A DNA stretch of 64,000 nt from Eublepharis macularius. Lineage: Eukaryota; Chordata; Lepidosauria; Squamata; Eublepharidae. A model generated the notes under the pieces. That model made no database searches, was not told the origin of the DNA, and saw only the letters and a program-made list of their open reading frames with translations. This document shows, piece by piece, positions 1 through 10,362 of this stretch (within the stretch, counting starts at the first letter, position 1; each line of letters begins with the position of its first letter). The DNA lies in the NCBI RefSeq assembly GCF_028583425.1, contig NC_072792.1, positions 157,734,676 to 157,798,675 of the forward strand. Direction: 5' to 3'. Both the position numbers and the translations under genes were made by a program.

Positions 1-1276
1 GAATCCATATGGTGCACTTAATATGGTTTAAATGTTATATTCCAAGTTTTATGTATAATTATGGGGTGGATTCAATCCAATTTGACTCTTGCCATTGGAG
101 GTATACTTCTTAGCAAAGGGGAATCATTACATTAAATTACTTATAGATATGACAGCTCAATAGCATGTGTTTGTCTTACAGCGTGTCATTTTTTTTTTAG
201 GACACTAAAAATTGTTCTAATTTCAGGGTTAGGAAAAGCTGTGTACAACAGAGCACTTTTGTCTACTAATATATTTCAGCTAAAATTCTGTTAACTGCCC
301 AACATTTCTTTGATTATTTAGGTTAAAACTAAGATAAATTAAGGTGACTTGATACAAAAATAAAAAGACAAAACACAGGAGAAAGTGATTAATTAAAAAT
401 TGTTGATACTAAATTCTGGGTATAAAATTCTGGGTATAAGCAACTAAGGAGAGGGAATGAGAGTTATATCATTTAGCTGTTCTGTTACATATTTTGAATG
501 TATTTTTCTATTAGTTTAGTCTAATTTTAAATGTAATGTTATAAGTTTTTATGCACTTTCTATTGTTGTATCTTTTCTTTTAATATAAATTTTTTTAAAA
601 ACTGCCCAACTTGGTTGATGCTGTATCAGTTCGGAATGTGACTAGCTTTATGAAATAATGCATTTTTAATGGTAAATTCTCAATGGGGAAAAATGCAGTA
701 GTGTAAGATCTCATGGCAAATTACTGCCTGCATACTGTCTTCTGAATTAAGGAGTATGGTTGAACTCAGACATCACAAGAAGCTATAATATGAACAGAGG
801 TTTGTTTGTCTGAATGTGTGGACACAGTTTGTTTGCTTAAAACTCCCACCCAACTCCTTTTTAATCTGTAGAGCTTCCTGGAATACTTCCTGGTTTTATG
901 GTCACAGCAAATTAGAGGTTGATCAAATTAAAAATTGCCCGCCTCCACAGGTGAGGTGGAGAGATGCAGGGAGCACACAAACACAACCAACTGCGATCAT
1001 GACAACAATCTGTTCATTTTAGAGCTCTTGTCATTGCGTCAGTGCAGCTCTAATGTAAACTGCATTCAGATGTCATGACATATCATGGTCTGTCATTTCA
1101 AGAATGAATCTTGGAAGGCTTCTGAGAGGAGGCAGCACACTTGCTCAGACCATGCTCCTGATTTCTGGATTTTGGAAATATAAGACTGAATGGCAATAGA
1201 GGGAATTGTATTCTTTTTCAATATCTTGAATTTATGTTATTTCTCAGCCTGTAAGCTAACTATCTTTTTAATAAAG
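1..1276 (+). other. SKA3: SKA3 intron (partial)
   Basis: AT-rich sequence upstream of the first exon in the window. I see no exon-like open frame with plausible splice sites and no recognisable repeat. Confidence 0.6.
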
Positions 1277-1628
1277 CAACAAAAGATGAAGCTGAAATTG
1301 ATTCTGGATTTGCCAAGTCTGATCAAGAGGAACTGAAAAATCTTGCTTGCCCTGAAAACTCTTCTGAACTTGATCCTCTGGTGCGAATTCCACAACTTTC
1401 AGATTTTGGACTTTCAAAATATGCTCTCCCCAGTACTTGGAACACAGCACACCTATTACCCCAAGCCCATGTAAAGAAAGAAGAGCCAAGAGAAGATTTT
1501 TCTGTGTGCTTATCACCCAAGGCAGAGCAGTTCTGTATTAATGGGCGTGATCTTTGTCTGGAAGATGACACGGCATATTTAACAGAAGACCAAACGATTT
1601 TCCTTCTTAACAATGCAAAAAAAAGAAA
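1277..1628 (+). CDS. SKA3: SKA3 internal exon (PQLSDFGL region)
   Basis: The acceptor follows a pyrimidine stretch and AAG at 1274-1276. The donor is GTAAGT at 1629. The exon enters with two bases of a split codon, reads 116 full codons without a stop, and leaves with two bases of a lysine codon. It carries PQLSDFGLSKY, near-identical to the human PQLSDFGLERY block, followed by an acidic, Lys/Glu-rich linker with two KEEP-like patches. Upstream exons are outside the window. Confidence 0.88.
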
Positions 1629-4600
1629 GTAAGTAGCATCCTTCCGAAGCTCATTGAGAAATGAGATGTTCTTACTACCTTATTGTACCTTGTATTCAAT
1701 GTAATCATTCAGAAGTGGTTTGTTTTCTGCAAACGTTATTTAATATATTTAAAACATATCTGTGCTGCCTTTCTATTCAGCTCTGAGTGAGCAAGGCAGC
1801 AAACATTCCAAACTATAAAATGTTTAAACTACAAATGCATACATATACTCAATATTTAAAACAAATAAAACATACACAAAAACAGACACGCAAGGGAGGC
1901 AATGCCAAGCCAGGGCAAAAGCAAAACAAAGTCTGCGCCTGGTGGCTAAAGACAATAGAGGGACACAAATCTGCCTGGGGAGTTTTGAAACCATGACCGA
2001 GAAGGCCCTTTTTCAGGTAGCCACTTGCCTAGACTCAGATAACAAGAGCACCTGAAGAAGGGCCTCTGAAGATGACTGGAGTGGTTAAGTTCATATAAGA
2101 GTAAGCGGTCCTTGAGGTATACTAGCCCCTATTTGTGTAGGGCTTTAAGGTCAGTATCTTGAATTGGGCCTGGAAGCAAATTGGTGGCCATTGTAGATGG
2201 ATGAAGACTGGCTGATATGGTCCATACAATCCTCTTCAGTCAGCATTCTGTACCAGCTATAGCATCTGTACAGTCTTTAAGAGCAGCCCCATGTAGAGCA
2301 TATTTCAGTAGTCTAATTTAGTACACCACAGTGGCAAGATCTTTTTTTGGACAAGAAGGGTAGCAGCTGGCTTACCAGCCAAATCTGGTGCAAGGCACCC
2401 CCAGCCACCACTACCTGTTTCTCCAACAGGAGGCCCAGGTGCAGCTGCCAAGAGGTGTAGGAGAATTAAAAGGGTTACACTTCCCCTGCCTCTCTCTCTG
2501 GTCATGTCATCCACCATGGACACCAAGGCTTTTTCTATCTCATAGCCAGACCTGAAACCAGATTGGAATGGATCCAAACGATCTGCTTCATTCACTGTGA
2601 AGTTACCTAGCAAATATAGGTGTAAATGTTTACCGGAGAAAGAAGTGAGATGATACTGCTGCAACAACCCTAGAAGAATATATTTTTAAAGAAATAGTTA
2701 CTGCTTCTTTGTCTGTCTGTCCCCTTCTTCCTCCCCCCTGCCTGCTCCAGCTGATCCACAGGGAAAAAGAGAAAGGAGATATAAAAGTCAACTAACTTTT
2801 TAGGGACTTAGAACACTGGATGAGTTCTTTAACCATGGTTTGCTAAAACATATTTTTGTCTTTTCCTTAGGCAAGCTAATAACATGAATGGACCATCAAT
2901 GGTGTTGCCATCAAAACAGAACCTAGTTACACCTGGGCAAAAAAGTAAAGTGTGTGGTAAGTCCAAGATATTCAAAATGGGCTGCATAAATCTTCAAAGA
3001 GCCATTCAAAAGTGGAAATCAAAATATGATTAGTCACACAATCTGAGTTTGTATTTTTTTTTTTTTTGTCTTGGCAACTTGGCTAAACTAAAACTGAGGT
3101 AAAGATGTGAGCTTCAGGATTTGCCAGAATGCTGCTTTTTGTCAACAGCATTCTCACAGGCCAAAATAGACTTGACAGCATTCTTGTGTAGGACACAGGG
3201 ATGCTGCTGCCATTTTAAAGCCGTGTATGGGTGATTTAAAAATGCTATGAGGGCCTGATCCTGACTGGGCCTACAGTGCATCAGGACATGAAACTCTTGT
3301 TTCTGCCCCTCTAACCGGAACTATGAACTTGTGTTAAATTGTCATACTTTCTATCACAGATTATGATTATATGGCTTCACCAGCAGCACCCACTTTCTGC
3401 ACACCTGGCTTGAAAGTTCCCTCCAGAAAGGACACCATTCTACCCAAATCAGCAGAGAGTAACCAGTCAGATGCATCTAATCGTACAGATGAAGATACTC
3501 ATCGAGACCATCAGTCTCCGAAAAAAGAACCCAAAGTAAATACCAAATAAACTTTTTCTTGAAAATGTTGAGCGTCATAGTTAGATTGTCCCATCACATC
3601 ACCACATACAGAGGAAAGATTCTGTATAGAGTTTCAGTGGTGAGGATCTGAAATTATTTTTCATTTTATAAATAAGGTGTTTAGCCTCTGAGTTACAGCT
3701 GCCGACACTGTGATTCTTCCACAGCAAGTGTGTGCGGTCCAGATGACACCAAATAAAAGTTACGTAGAAGAAGCTGTTGCTTCTGTCCTGCCATCAAACA
3801 AGTATCTGGAATGTCTTGAAACACCTGCTCCTCCTGTAATATCAGACTACAGAAACATACTTGCCACTCCTCCACCAGCTCCTGAAATAACTGTAATTCC
3901 AACACAAATTTTGCAGGTGAGATAATTAGATCCTTTTGCAATTACTGCCGAAATGGTGCATTTTTGTAAGTTTTTGGCCTTTTTATATGGGGGAAGGGGA
4001 AATGAAACCAGAAACTGCTATAAGCTAGAAACACACTTTCCTAATTTCTTTTAAATTTCTTTAGATTTTATCCAAGTACAACTCAAATGTAGAACCACCT
4101 AGATTAGCAGAGAAGGTGAATAATGAAGGAATTGCTGCACAGTTTGAAAGAATGCCTACTCTTGGTATCAGTAACAAAGAAAACAGGTGAGATTTAAGCA
4201 TGGGAATAACAACCTCAGGGCCAGAAGCATAATGAAGTAATATAGGACTATATGTATGCTTGAGTGTCTATGAATAACTTGATTTTTTGCACTGGCATAT
4301 TTCTGGTGCAGCACTATAGCACAGTGCCTTCATAATTGTATCTATATTCCATTATTAATAAATGAAATTATTGCTTTGTGAATATATAAATCTGGAGATT
4401 GGCGATGCAAACACAAGACAGTTATTTATATAAACCTGAAAAAAGTCCCAAGTTTGCAGAGAAAAGTGCAATCTAAAAAATAGAGGGGTTAAAAAAACCC
4501 AAATAAAAGCAGTGCCTGTCATTTTAAGAAATTAATGGTCTCCGTGTCCTTGTTGCCGGCAGTATTCAAGCTTTGTTTTCTGTCAAAAGAAGACAGGGGC

Positions 4601-7523
4601 AGGGCGGGGCCCTTTCCAGGGCTGTTCTAGCCTTTGAGGGAGGACTCATCAGAGCCAGGACTGGATCCTTGCTTCTGCTTATGAAAGCCAGTGTGGTGGA
4701 GGACTTGGAGTTTCAGACTAGAATCTGTGAGACTGTGTTTCAAATTCCTGTTCTGCCATGGGACTCGCTGGGTGACCCTGGGCCAGTCACTCTCAGCCTA
4801 ACCTACCTCACAGGGTTCTTGTAAAGATCAAATGGAGGGAAATGATGTAAACTGCTTTGGTCCACTTTGTGGGGAAGAGCCAGGGTATATAAATGAAGTA
4901 AATAATACTGCTAAAGATGAGGAGCAGGTAAAATATAGATTGGTGGGAGAGTGGGAAAGAGAAGGAAGCAGGGAAAGATGAAGATATGGGGGGTGCCAAG
5001 AAGAGGTAGTGTGGGAAGGGAGTGGAGGGAAAATGAGGTGCCCCCTTGCAAAATCCTTGTGGGTTCTGTGATGGCACCTGGTTGTCATCTCTTTTGAGGT
5101 ATATTTTGACTGCATGGCTGATTTTGTCGTTTAGCCCTGATGCAATGGGGGGGGGGGGGGGGCGCCAGTGGCCAGCAATGCACAGCTGGGCCTATTTTTT
5201 CCCAGGTAGAGGCTGTCAAGGGGAGAGAAGTTGAAGATGGTGTCAGATAAAAGTAGACAAGGTAGGAGGTGTGAAGGAGATAAAGTATGGAGGCTTATGG
5301 AGGCTTTTAGGGAAGACAAAGAAGAGATGGTGGGGAGAGGAAAATGAGAGATCTTCTGCAAGTCCTTGTAGACTCTGTTAGTCAAAGGCATAGTCTCTGG
5401 GAACTTTCTAGTCACAAGTGTCATAAACTTAGATGGGCTCGGAGCGCTTGTGAATATCGTCATTTAAGTACTGAGGTTTAGCATGGAATCTACCCCTTGG
5501 GAAGGGGTGGAGTAAGCTGGGAATGAGATGTAGCCAGTGGACAGTCTCCTAATTCAAATTGCCACCTCTTATCTGTTGATCCAGATATGTTCCAGGAAAG
5601 GGGGAATAACATTGCACTCCTCAAGTATCCTTTAAAACAGAGGTGGTTACAAAAAGTGTATACCTACAAGAAGACTTCACTTAATGTCACTTTAAAAACA
5701 GTCCCAATACTAAAATGTAACCTATTCATTTATATTTGCAGTGAATATTGTGGATGAATCTAACATGAAGCCTAAATCTTTGTATGGACTAATCATGTTC
5801 AAGAATATTTTTTTTGTTCTGCTTCCTGAGATGTCTAAAATGAAAAAGTGGCAAAGACAAGAATATTTCTGTACAAATGATTTGGCACCAGGTTGAACAT
5901 TTCTGCACTTTTATGTCATTTATAGTTAACTTAATCAACACATTTGAAAGAAACAGACTTACTATTCAGTGTCTTATTCTGCCTGATCATGTCTTAGGCA
6001 ACCAATATTCTATCTCTTATTAAAAGTTACATTGGCTCCCTGCAGTGTCTCTGGGCAGCATCTGCTGCATAACAATGACCCACTGAGAGAGAAATCCTAT
6101 AATGGCATGGGACATGCAAGAAACAGGAATTTTTTTGCATTTCTCAGGGAAGTAGCTGTTGGAAGCATATTGTTACTAGCTATCAACTTTGTCTTATATC
6201 TAGTTAGAGAATAGCATCTTATAAGTAGGAGGAATGCTTTTAAAAGATTTAGTACTCTCCAAAGTGGGCAAGAACTATTGTCAGTTGATATAGCAATGTT
6301 ATTGAACTAGAGTACATAAACAGTATGCCCTCTGGCCCTCAAATGAGCATTCAGAGAACTGAAGAGTATAAGGTGCATATATATTCCTTTTGCATTTGGG
6401 AACCCTAGCCACAAATATAATCTACAAAACCTAACTCCGTTCATTGGCAACTAATTATTTGGAATGCCACATGGAAAGGAGCAATGAAGATCGCAAAGTA
6501 GTGGGCCAGACTCAACTCTTTAGATTGGCAATAGCACTAAACGTCAGTAGTCTCTTCACTCTCACCCACAGTTAGCAACTACTAGCCCAGATGCTAGTAT
6601 TCAGTGTGCTGGGTTTGGGCCTGGGGCACCCAGCTTCTGCCTACTCAAACATGTATAAGCCTTTAAAATTAGTGTATATTTGAATGTTTGTGACCCTTGC
6701 AGATTGGGTCCTGGTCTAGAAACACTGCCCTCTAGAGAGGTGATTTCTACACAGAGGCCAGGTGAGCAGTTGCCTGTGTGAATTTCCAGAGAAGAAAAGA
6801 AATTGAAGTGCTTTCCCATGAGGAAGCAGAGAATTTCTGTGGAAGAGAAGTAGAAGTAAGAAGGGCAGTAGGCTGAAGAGTGGCCATCTTCTGGTGTCGG
6901 CCTTTGATGACAGAGTTTATGAGACTTCTGTTCTGCTGAGAGAAAGAAGTGGTTTTCCAGCTGGTGAAGAACGCAGACGTCACCAAGCCCAGGCCTCCTT
7001 GAGTGCATGAGTTAAAAGCCCAGAGCAGTCTCACATTAATATTACTCACCTTGGGTCCCAGAATACCTGGAAGAAAGGTGGGTATAGAAGAATTTTAAAT
7101 AAACACAATTTTAAAAGGTGTGAAAGAGACTGAATAAGGGCTTACAAACTAATGCTGATAAGCCAATATTCAATTCCTTTTGATCTTTAAGAACCTTTAT
7201 GATGGAGGGCACACAAAGTATCAAAATATTTTTCTTTCAGTGGTCATATAAAAATTAGAATACTTTGAAGGACTTTTCAGAAGACCGTGCAACGAAGGGT
7301 CTTTAATGCAGGCTTCATCTTGTTAAGTATGGGAGCTTTTAACTAATTTTCTCCTTTTTATAGGGAGACATTGAGCTTTATGCCAAACACTTGTGAATAC
7401 ATGTCATGTACAATGGATAGTCTCTGCAGCCAAATTTCTCTAAGGAGATTAGTCTCCCACCTTCAAACTGACCTTGGTGCTTTGTTAAAGATTTCACTGT
7501 ACAGATATTTGCTGAGCTCTTGA
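1277..7523 (+). CDS. SKA3: SKA3 (spindle and kinetochore associated complex subunit 3), 3' part of the gene
   Basis: SKA3 is one of three subunits of the Ska complex (SKA1/SKA2/SKA3), which binds microtubules and Ndc80 at outer kinetochores and stabilises end-on attachment in mitosis. Only the C-terminal part is present; the coiled-coil exons lie left of the window. The exons read 1277-1628, 2871-2956, 3360-3535, 3725-3916, 4065-4186 and probably 7364-7523, and all junction phases agree. Motifs matching the human protein as I recall it are PQLSDFGL, a TFCTPGLK block, ETP...SDYRNILATPPP, ILQILSKYNSN and a final SNKEN. The middle of the protein is poorly conserved, as expected for this disordered CDK1-regulated tail. 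The last exon adds residues that the human protein lacks. Identification is firm; the extreme C-terminus is inference. Confidence 0.93.
1975..2640 (-). mobile_element. CR1/L2-type LINE fragment in a SKA3 intron
   Basis: Read on the minus strand, 2500-2600 encodes DPFQSGFRSGYEIEKALVSM and then VDDM, the characteristic reverse-transcriptase stretch of CR1/L2-superfamily LINEs (FQSGFRxGYxTExAL...VDD). The rest is a decayed non-LTR body with many stops. A related fragment lies at 8138-8420. The element is old and immobile. Exact family assignment needs a repeat library. Confidence 0.75.
2871..2956 (+). CDS. SKA3: SKA3 internal exon
   Basis: The acceptor is TTTTCCTTAG ending at 2870 and the donor is GTAAGT at 2957. 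The exon has 86 bases and keeps frame with both neighbours (one base in, 28 codons, one base out). It encodes a polar, low-conservation linker (QANNMNGPSMVLPSKQN...). The call rests on splice signals and phase more than on similarity. Confidence 0.8.
2957..3359 (+). other. SKA3: SKA3 intron
   Basis: Holds a T-run near 3053-3067 and otherwise nothing I can identify. Confidence 0.6.
3360..3535 (+). CDS. SKA3: SKA3 internal exon (TFCTPGLK motif)
   Basis: The acceptor is CTATCACAG ending at 3359 and the donor is GTAAAT at 3536. It encodes PTFCTPGLKVPSRKDTI, which matches human PTFCTPGLKIPSTKNSI closely, then a Ser/Asp-rich stretch ending KKEPK. It leaves in phase 0. Confidence 0.9.
3725..3916 (+). 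CDS. SKA3: SKA3 internal exon (CDK1-target/Ndc80-binding region)
   Basis: The acceptor is TTCCACAG ending at 3724 and the donor is GTGAGA at 3917. It has 64 codons in phase 0. It encodes ECLETPAPPVISDYRNILAT followed by PPPAPEITVIPTQILQ. This aligns with the human segment holding Thr358 and Thr360, the CDK1 sites reported to drive Ndc80 binding. The Thr358 equivalent (codon 3866-3868, followed by Pro) is kept, but the Thr360 position is proline. An additional Thr-Pro lies upstream in ETPAPP. Confidence 0.92.
4065..4186 (+). CDS. SKA3: SKA3 penultimate coding exon (ILSKYNSN ... SNKEN)
   Basis: The acceptor is TTTCTTTAG ending at 4064. It encodes ILSKYNSNVEPPRLAEKVNN and ends ISNKEN. Human SKA3 begins the matching block with ILSKYNSN and terminates at SNKEN. 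Here the exon reaches a good donor (CAG|GTGAGA) at 4187. If it is unspliced, the frame gives one Arg and then TGA at 4188-4190. Splicing to 7364 would extend the protein instead. Confidence 0.88.
4688..4908 (+). mobile_element. tRNA-derived squamate SINE
   Basis: The copy starts in a degraded tRNA-like head (GTGGTGGAGGACTTGGAGTT), passes through GGGTGACCCTGGGCCAGTCA, ACCTCACAGGGTT and a GCCAGGGTATATAAATGAAG 3' region, and ends in an A-rich tail. These blocks are typical of abundant squamate tRNA SINEs. It lies in the SKA3 intron between 4186 and 7364. Confidence 0.8.
4909..5480 (+). repeat. Purine-rich composite repeat downstream of the SINE, two related units
   Basis: Two G/A-rich units (about 4910-5110 and 5230-5410) share blocks such as AGGTAGG/AGGTAG, GGAGAGG..AAAATGAG and a 3' CAAGTCCTTGTAGACTCTG-like end. 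A third copy in the opposite orientation, also joined to the same SINE 3' end, lies at 38706-39110. The recurrence suggests one longer repeat family. A G-run sits at about 5149-5162 between the units. Confidence 0.55.
5481..7363 (+). other. SKA3: SKA3 last intron, remainder
   Basis: Largely unique-looking sequence. A possible but weaker alternative acceptor (TATATTTGCAG) ends at 5741. I see no other exon candidate and no clear mobile element. Confidence 0.5.
7364..7523 (+). CDS. SKA3: Probable SKA3 terminal coding exon with C-terminal extension
   Basis: A strong acceptor (CTCCTTTTTATAG ending at 7363) follows a roughly 3.2 kb intron. Joined to 4186 it restores an Arg codon and stays open for 52 more codons (ETLSFMPNTCEYMSC ... 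RYLLSS) before TGA at 7521-7523. An AATAAA lies 77 bases after the stop. Phase, acceptor and poly(A) signal support a real terminal exon. I recognise no domain in the added residues. A competing acceptor near 5741 would give only a few residues (SEYCG) and a stop, so the coding extent is not settled. Confidence 0.55.
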
Positions 7524-7625
7524 AAAGGAGTCACTTGTATAACAGCCTTTTCTGGGTAGATGTTTCAGCTTTTCTATGGGTAAAGGAGTTCCAGTTTGAA
7601 ATAAAAGGTTTGAATGCTTGTTCTT
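7524..7625 (+). other. SKA3: SKA3 3' UTR
   Basis: This is the short untranslated tail between the inferred stop codon and the poly(A) signal, with a T- and G-rich stretch (TGCTTGTTCTTCTG) just downstream that could be the cleavage-stimulating element. Confidence 0.5.
7600..7605 (+). terminator. SKA3: SKA3 poly(A) signal AATAAA
   Basis: A canonical hexamer lies 77 bases after the inferred SKA3 stop, followed within about 20 bases by T/G-rich sequence. SAP18 is convergent from the right, so this signal would end SKA3 before the intergenic gap. Confidence 0.6.
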
Positions 7626-9854
7626 CTGAATCTACTCCTTCAGTATTTTATTGATAGGTTTAAGCACGTACATGGTCCTTCTGTGTGTACTACAGAAAGG
7701 GCAGGGGAGAGGTGCTTGATGTATAGGACAGACCCACTGATGCCTCTCATTACTGTCTATTGGAAATATTACATAATGTAAGAGTATATGCTTGGGTCAT
7801 TAATACACTGGGGTGCATTGATCAAAAGAAATAGTACATTTCCTGTTCAATCATTACTTTAGGTATTAGTGTATCAAAGCCCCACCCCAGGTTTAGACTT
7901 TTCCTACACTTCTGGCAACTGAGTCATTTTTAAAATTATTATTAAAATGCCTTGTAACAGTAAGAGCAGCCATAACCTCCAGCTATCCCTATTTCTGCAT
8001 GTTTTAACAGTTATTGGAAGTGTGACAAACAAAAAGTCTTCACAAATAGTAAAGATTCCAGTAGCACCTTTAAGACTAACCAACTTTATTGTAGCATAAG
8101 CTTTTGAGAGCCACAGCTCTCTTCATCAGATGCATCCCTGGGGAGGGAGTTCCAAAGTTTGGGTATCATGACTAAGAAGGCCCTTTTTTCGGTTGCTACC
8201 CATCTAACCTCAGTTCGTCTCCAAAGATGCCTAGGGTGAACAGGCAGGTTCATGTGGGAGAAGGTGGTCTTTTAAGATGTGTTAGCCTCAAGCTGTGTAG
8301 GGCTTTCAAGGGTCAATACCAGCACCTTGAATTGAGCCCAGAAACAAAATTAGAACTGGCCATATGCTTGGGTATATGGATGGGATAGAAGCAAGTGTTT
8401 AATGCAGCCTGAGCAACTGATATTCTAAACCTTCCGTTCTTAGGGAAGTAGTTCACATTTTAAACAGTCAATTTTAAAACTACCTCATCTGCTGTAATGT
8501 CTAGACAAAAGGTCTAAAAGGTAAGAAAGCAGTAGTAAAACTTGCTCCTCATTTTGCCTTTGACCATTTGTATCCTTGCTTGTCACCATCAGGAAGCATG
8601 ATTTCTATTCTGCAAAGCACCCTGATTTTTAAAGAGGTCTTCTAACAACCCATTTGTCTTTGTAAGAAACGACTTGTCTCATTAACAGTAACAGGAGAAG
8701 ATGGTTGCCATATGAACAGTGGCATATTTTGCACATACAAGATATTAAAGAAACTGATTTTAGGAAATAGCTAACTTTCATTTAAAATATGATGATATAG
8801 TCTGACCAAGCCGACTTTTATAGCTAGAGAAATGCACCAAGAGAAGGCTAAGGTTAGGAACAGAAATAATAATTCTGCTTCTGTCCAGTAGAAAGGAAGC
8901 TAGCTGCAGCACTTAAGATTCAGTAGGTACAGCTCTCCAAATCAAGCCCCTCTTTAAAGCTGTAAGAGGATTATTAAACCCAACTATCTGTAACCCTACT
9001 GCATAAGCTCTGCAGCCCCGTTCCCCCAGGTCTGAGCCAGTTTTCAGGGCCCAGTGTTAGCAACCACCCCTATACATAAGTAGAGGTGCCTTCCATTTAC
9101 CTAGGAGGATCTTCATATCCAAGTAACTTTTCTATACCTAATGGGATGTTCCACACACACAGCACAATCATAGAATCTATCCATTCTGTAATGTGGTCAT
9201 CATGAACAGGTTTGAAAATGAGATTAATGTGGCCTTCCGAAAGAGGCTTTTGAATTTTTTTCCCTTAAATTATTATCTGTTTGTAACAACTGTTAATGCA
9301 ACAGTTCACCTGATTGGATAGTTATCTGCACATCTGTTCTCTTATGATCACTTCCACAGAACTGCCCTGATCTAATAAATAAGGGTATCAGAATAGAAAA
9401 CCGATTCCCTTACATCTATCACTTGTTGGATCAAAAACTAGAGATGGCAACTGATGGCATCTATCAACCTGACGCTGCTTTCAAGGGAACTTGCACCATT
9501 CCCCATTCTGGTGTAAGAATCACATACATACTTTGGAAAGTATTATTACAGCCAGATTAAAATATTTTGTACAATAATTGTGTGAAATGGTTGAATACAA
9601 GTCATACATCGTTCCTGGTATTTGTGCTTCTATTACAGCAAGGATTCCAGCACCCGTACCTAATAATTTGTAGGTAAGGAAAATGAAGTTTTCTCCCCCC
9701 CCCCCCAGGTGGCCATGTGGAATGTGTAAGTCGCACTAGCTTTCTTTTTCAGAGGCAACACACCACATTTTTCTCCACTTGTACCAATGCAGTGACTAAG
9801 GCAAATTCTAGCTTCACAATCAGGTTTCATTCAAACAAAATCTCAACAGCAGAT
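7626..9854. other. Convergent SKA3-SAP18 intergenic region
   Basis: It contains an arm of a sauropsid palindromic repeat (about 8052-8137, CCAGTAGCACCTTTAAGACT ... CTTCATCAGATGCAT), a LINE fragment (8138-8420) and a C-run near 9694-9706. The rest shows no gene. Confidence 0.6.
8138..8420 (-). mobile_element. CR1/L2-type LINE fragment
   Basis: It matches the 1975-2250 fragment block for block: a CATGACTAAGAAGGCCC block, a TGTGTAGGGCTTTCAAGG block, and CACCTTGAATTGAGCCCAGA versus ATCTTGAATTGGGCCTGGA. It abuts the palindromic repeat arm on its left, suggesting one inserted next to the other. Confidence 0.65.
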
Positions 9855-10205
9855 TTATGAAATACAACCAACATTTTATTATCCACGCTCATACATTAAT
9901 GACTGGGTATCACAGTAACACACCTGCCTCAAAACAGAAGAAGTTCAGAATCTGCACATGACTACCTCTGTTGCTTTAGCATGTACTTTGGAAACACTAG
10001 ACTGGCCCATTTCAAATTAAATGGAGAGAACTTTTCCAAGCAGTTGAAAGAACGTTTTTCTAAATATATAGGTTCCTTTTAAAGAAAGAATTAGTATTTC
10101 CAAAATTTGTCTAGCATTCGTGCTTTGCATCAAAATAAATTTCTTCCCCGAATCAAACAATCTGTAATTATGCAAATAATGCAGTGATCAGAAGAAACCA
10201 AAATA
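9855..10205 (-). other. SAP18: SAP18 3' UTR
   Basis: Sequence between the SAP18 stop codon and the minus-strand AATAAA. No open frame or repeat is visible, and the end point is set by the poly(A) signal only. Confidence 0.6.
9875..9880 (-). terminator. SAP18: SAP18 poly(A) signal
   Basis: TTTATT on the plus strand reads AATAAA on the minus strand, about 325 bases after the SAP18 stop, followed on the minus strand by the G/T-rich ATGTTGGTTGTATTT. This fits a cleavage site near 9855. Confidence 0.6.
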
Positions 10206-10362
10206 CTAGTAAGGTCTCATGCGACCTGATGGAGGTGGTGCTCGATTTGGAGGTGTAATTGCTATATCTAAGTAGTCACCTATCTGGAATTTCTGAGACT
10301 GCAGGGTCATGGAATCATCTGTGCCCTTTCTGCCTGACATTGTACTGCCGATCTCCTTCACC
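10206..10362 (-). CDS. SAP18: SAP18 exon 4 with stop codon
   Basis: The acceptor is TTCCTACAG ending at 10363. It encodes VKEIGSTMSGRKGTDDSMTL, QSQKFQIGDYLDIAITPPNR and APPPSGRMRPY, then TAG at 10206-10208. The C-terminal Pro/Arg tail is identical to human as I recall it. Confidence 0.97.

Noticed and set aside
5742-5800. Alternative SKA3 last exon after TATATTTGCAG
   Set aside because: It would add only about five residues, and the 7364 exon has a stronger acceptor, an open frame and a nearby poly(A) signal; kept only as an alternative.
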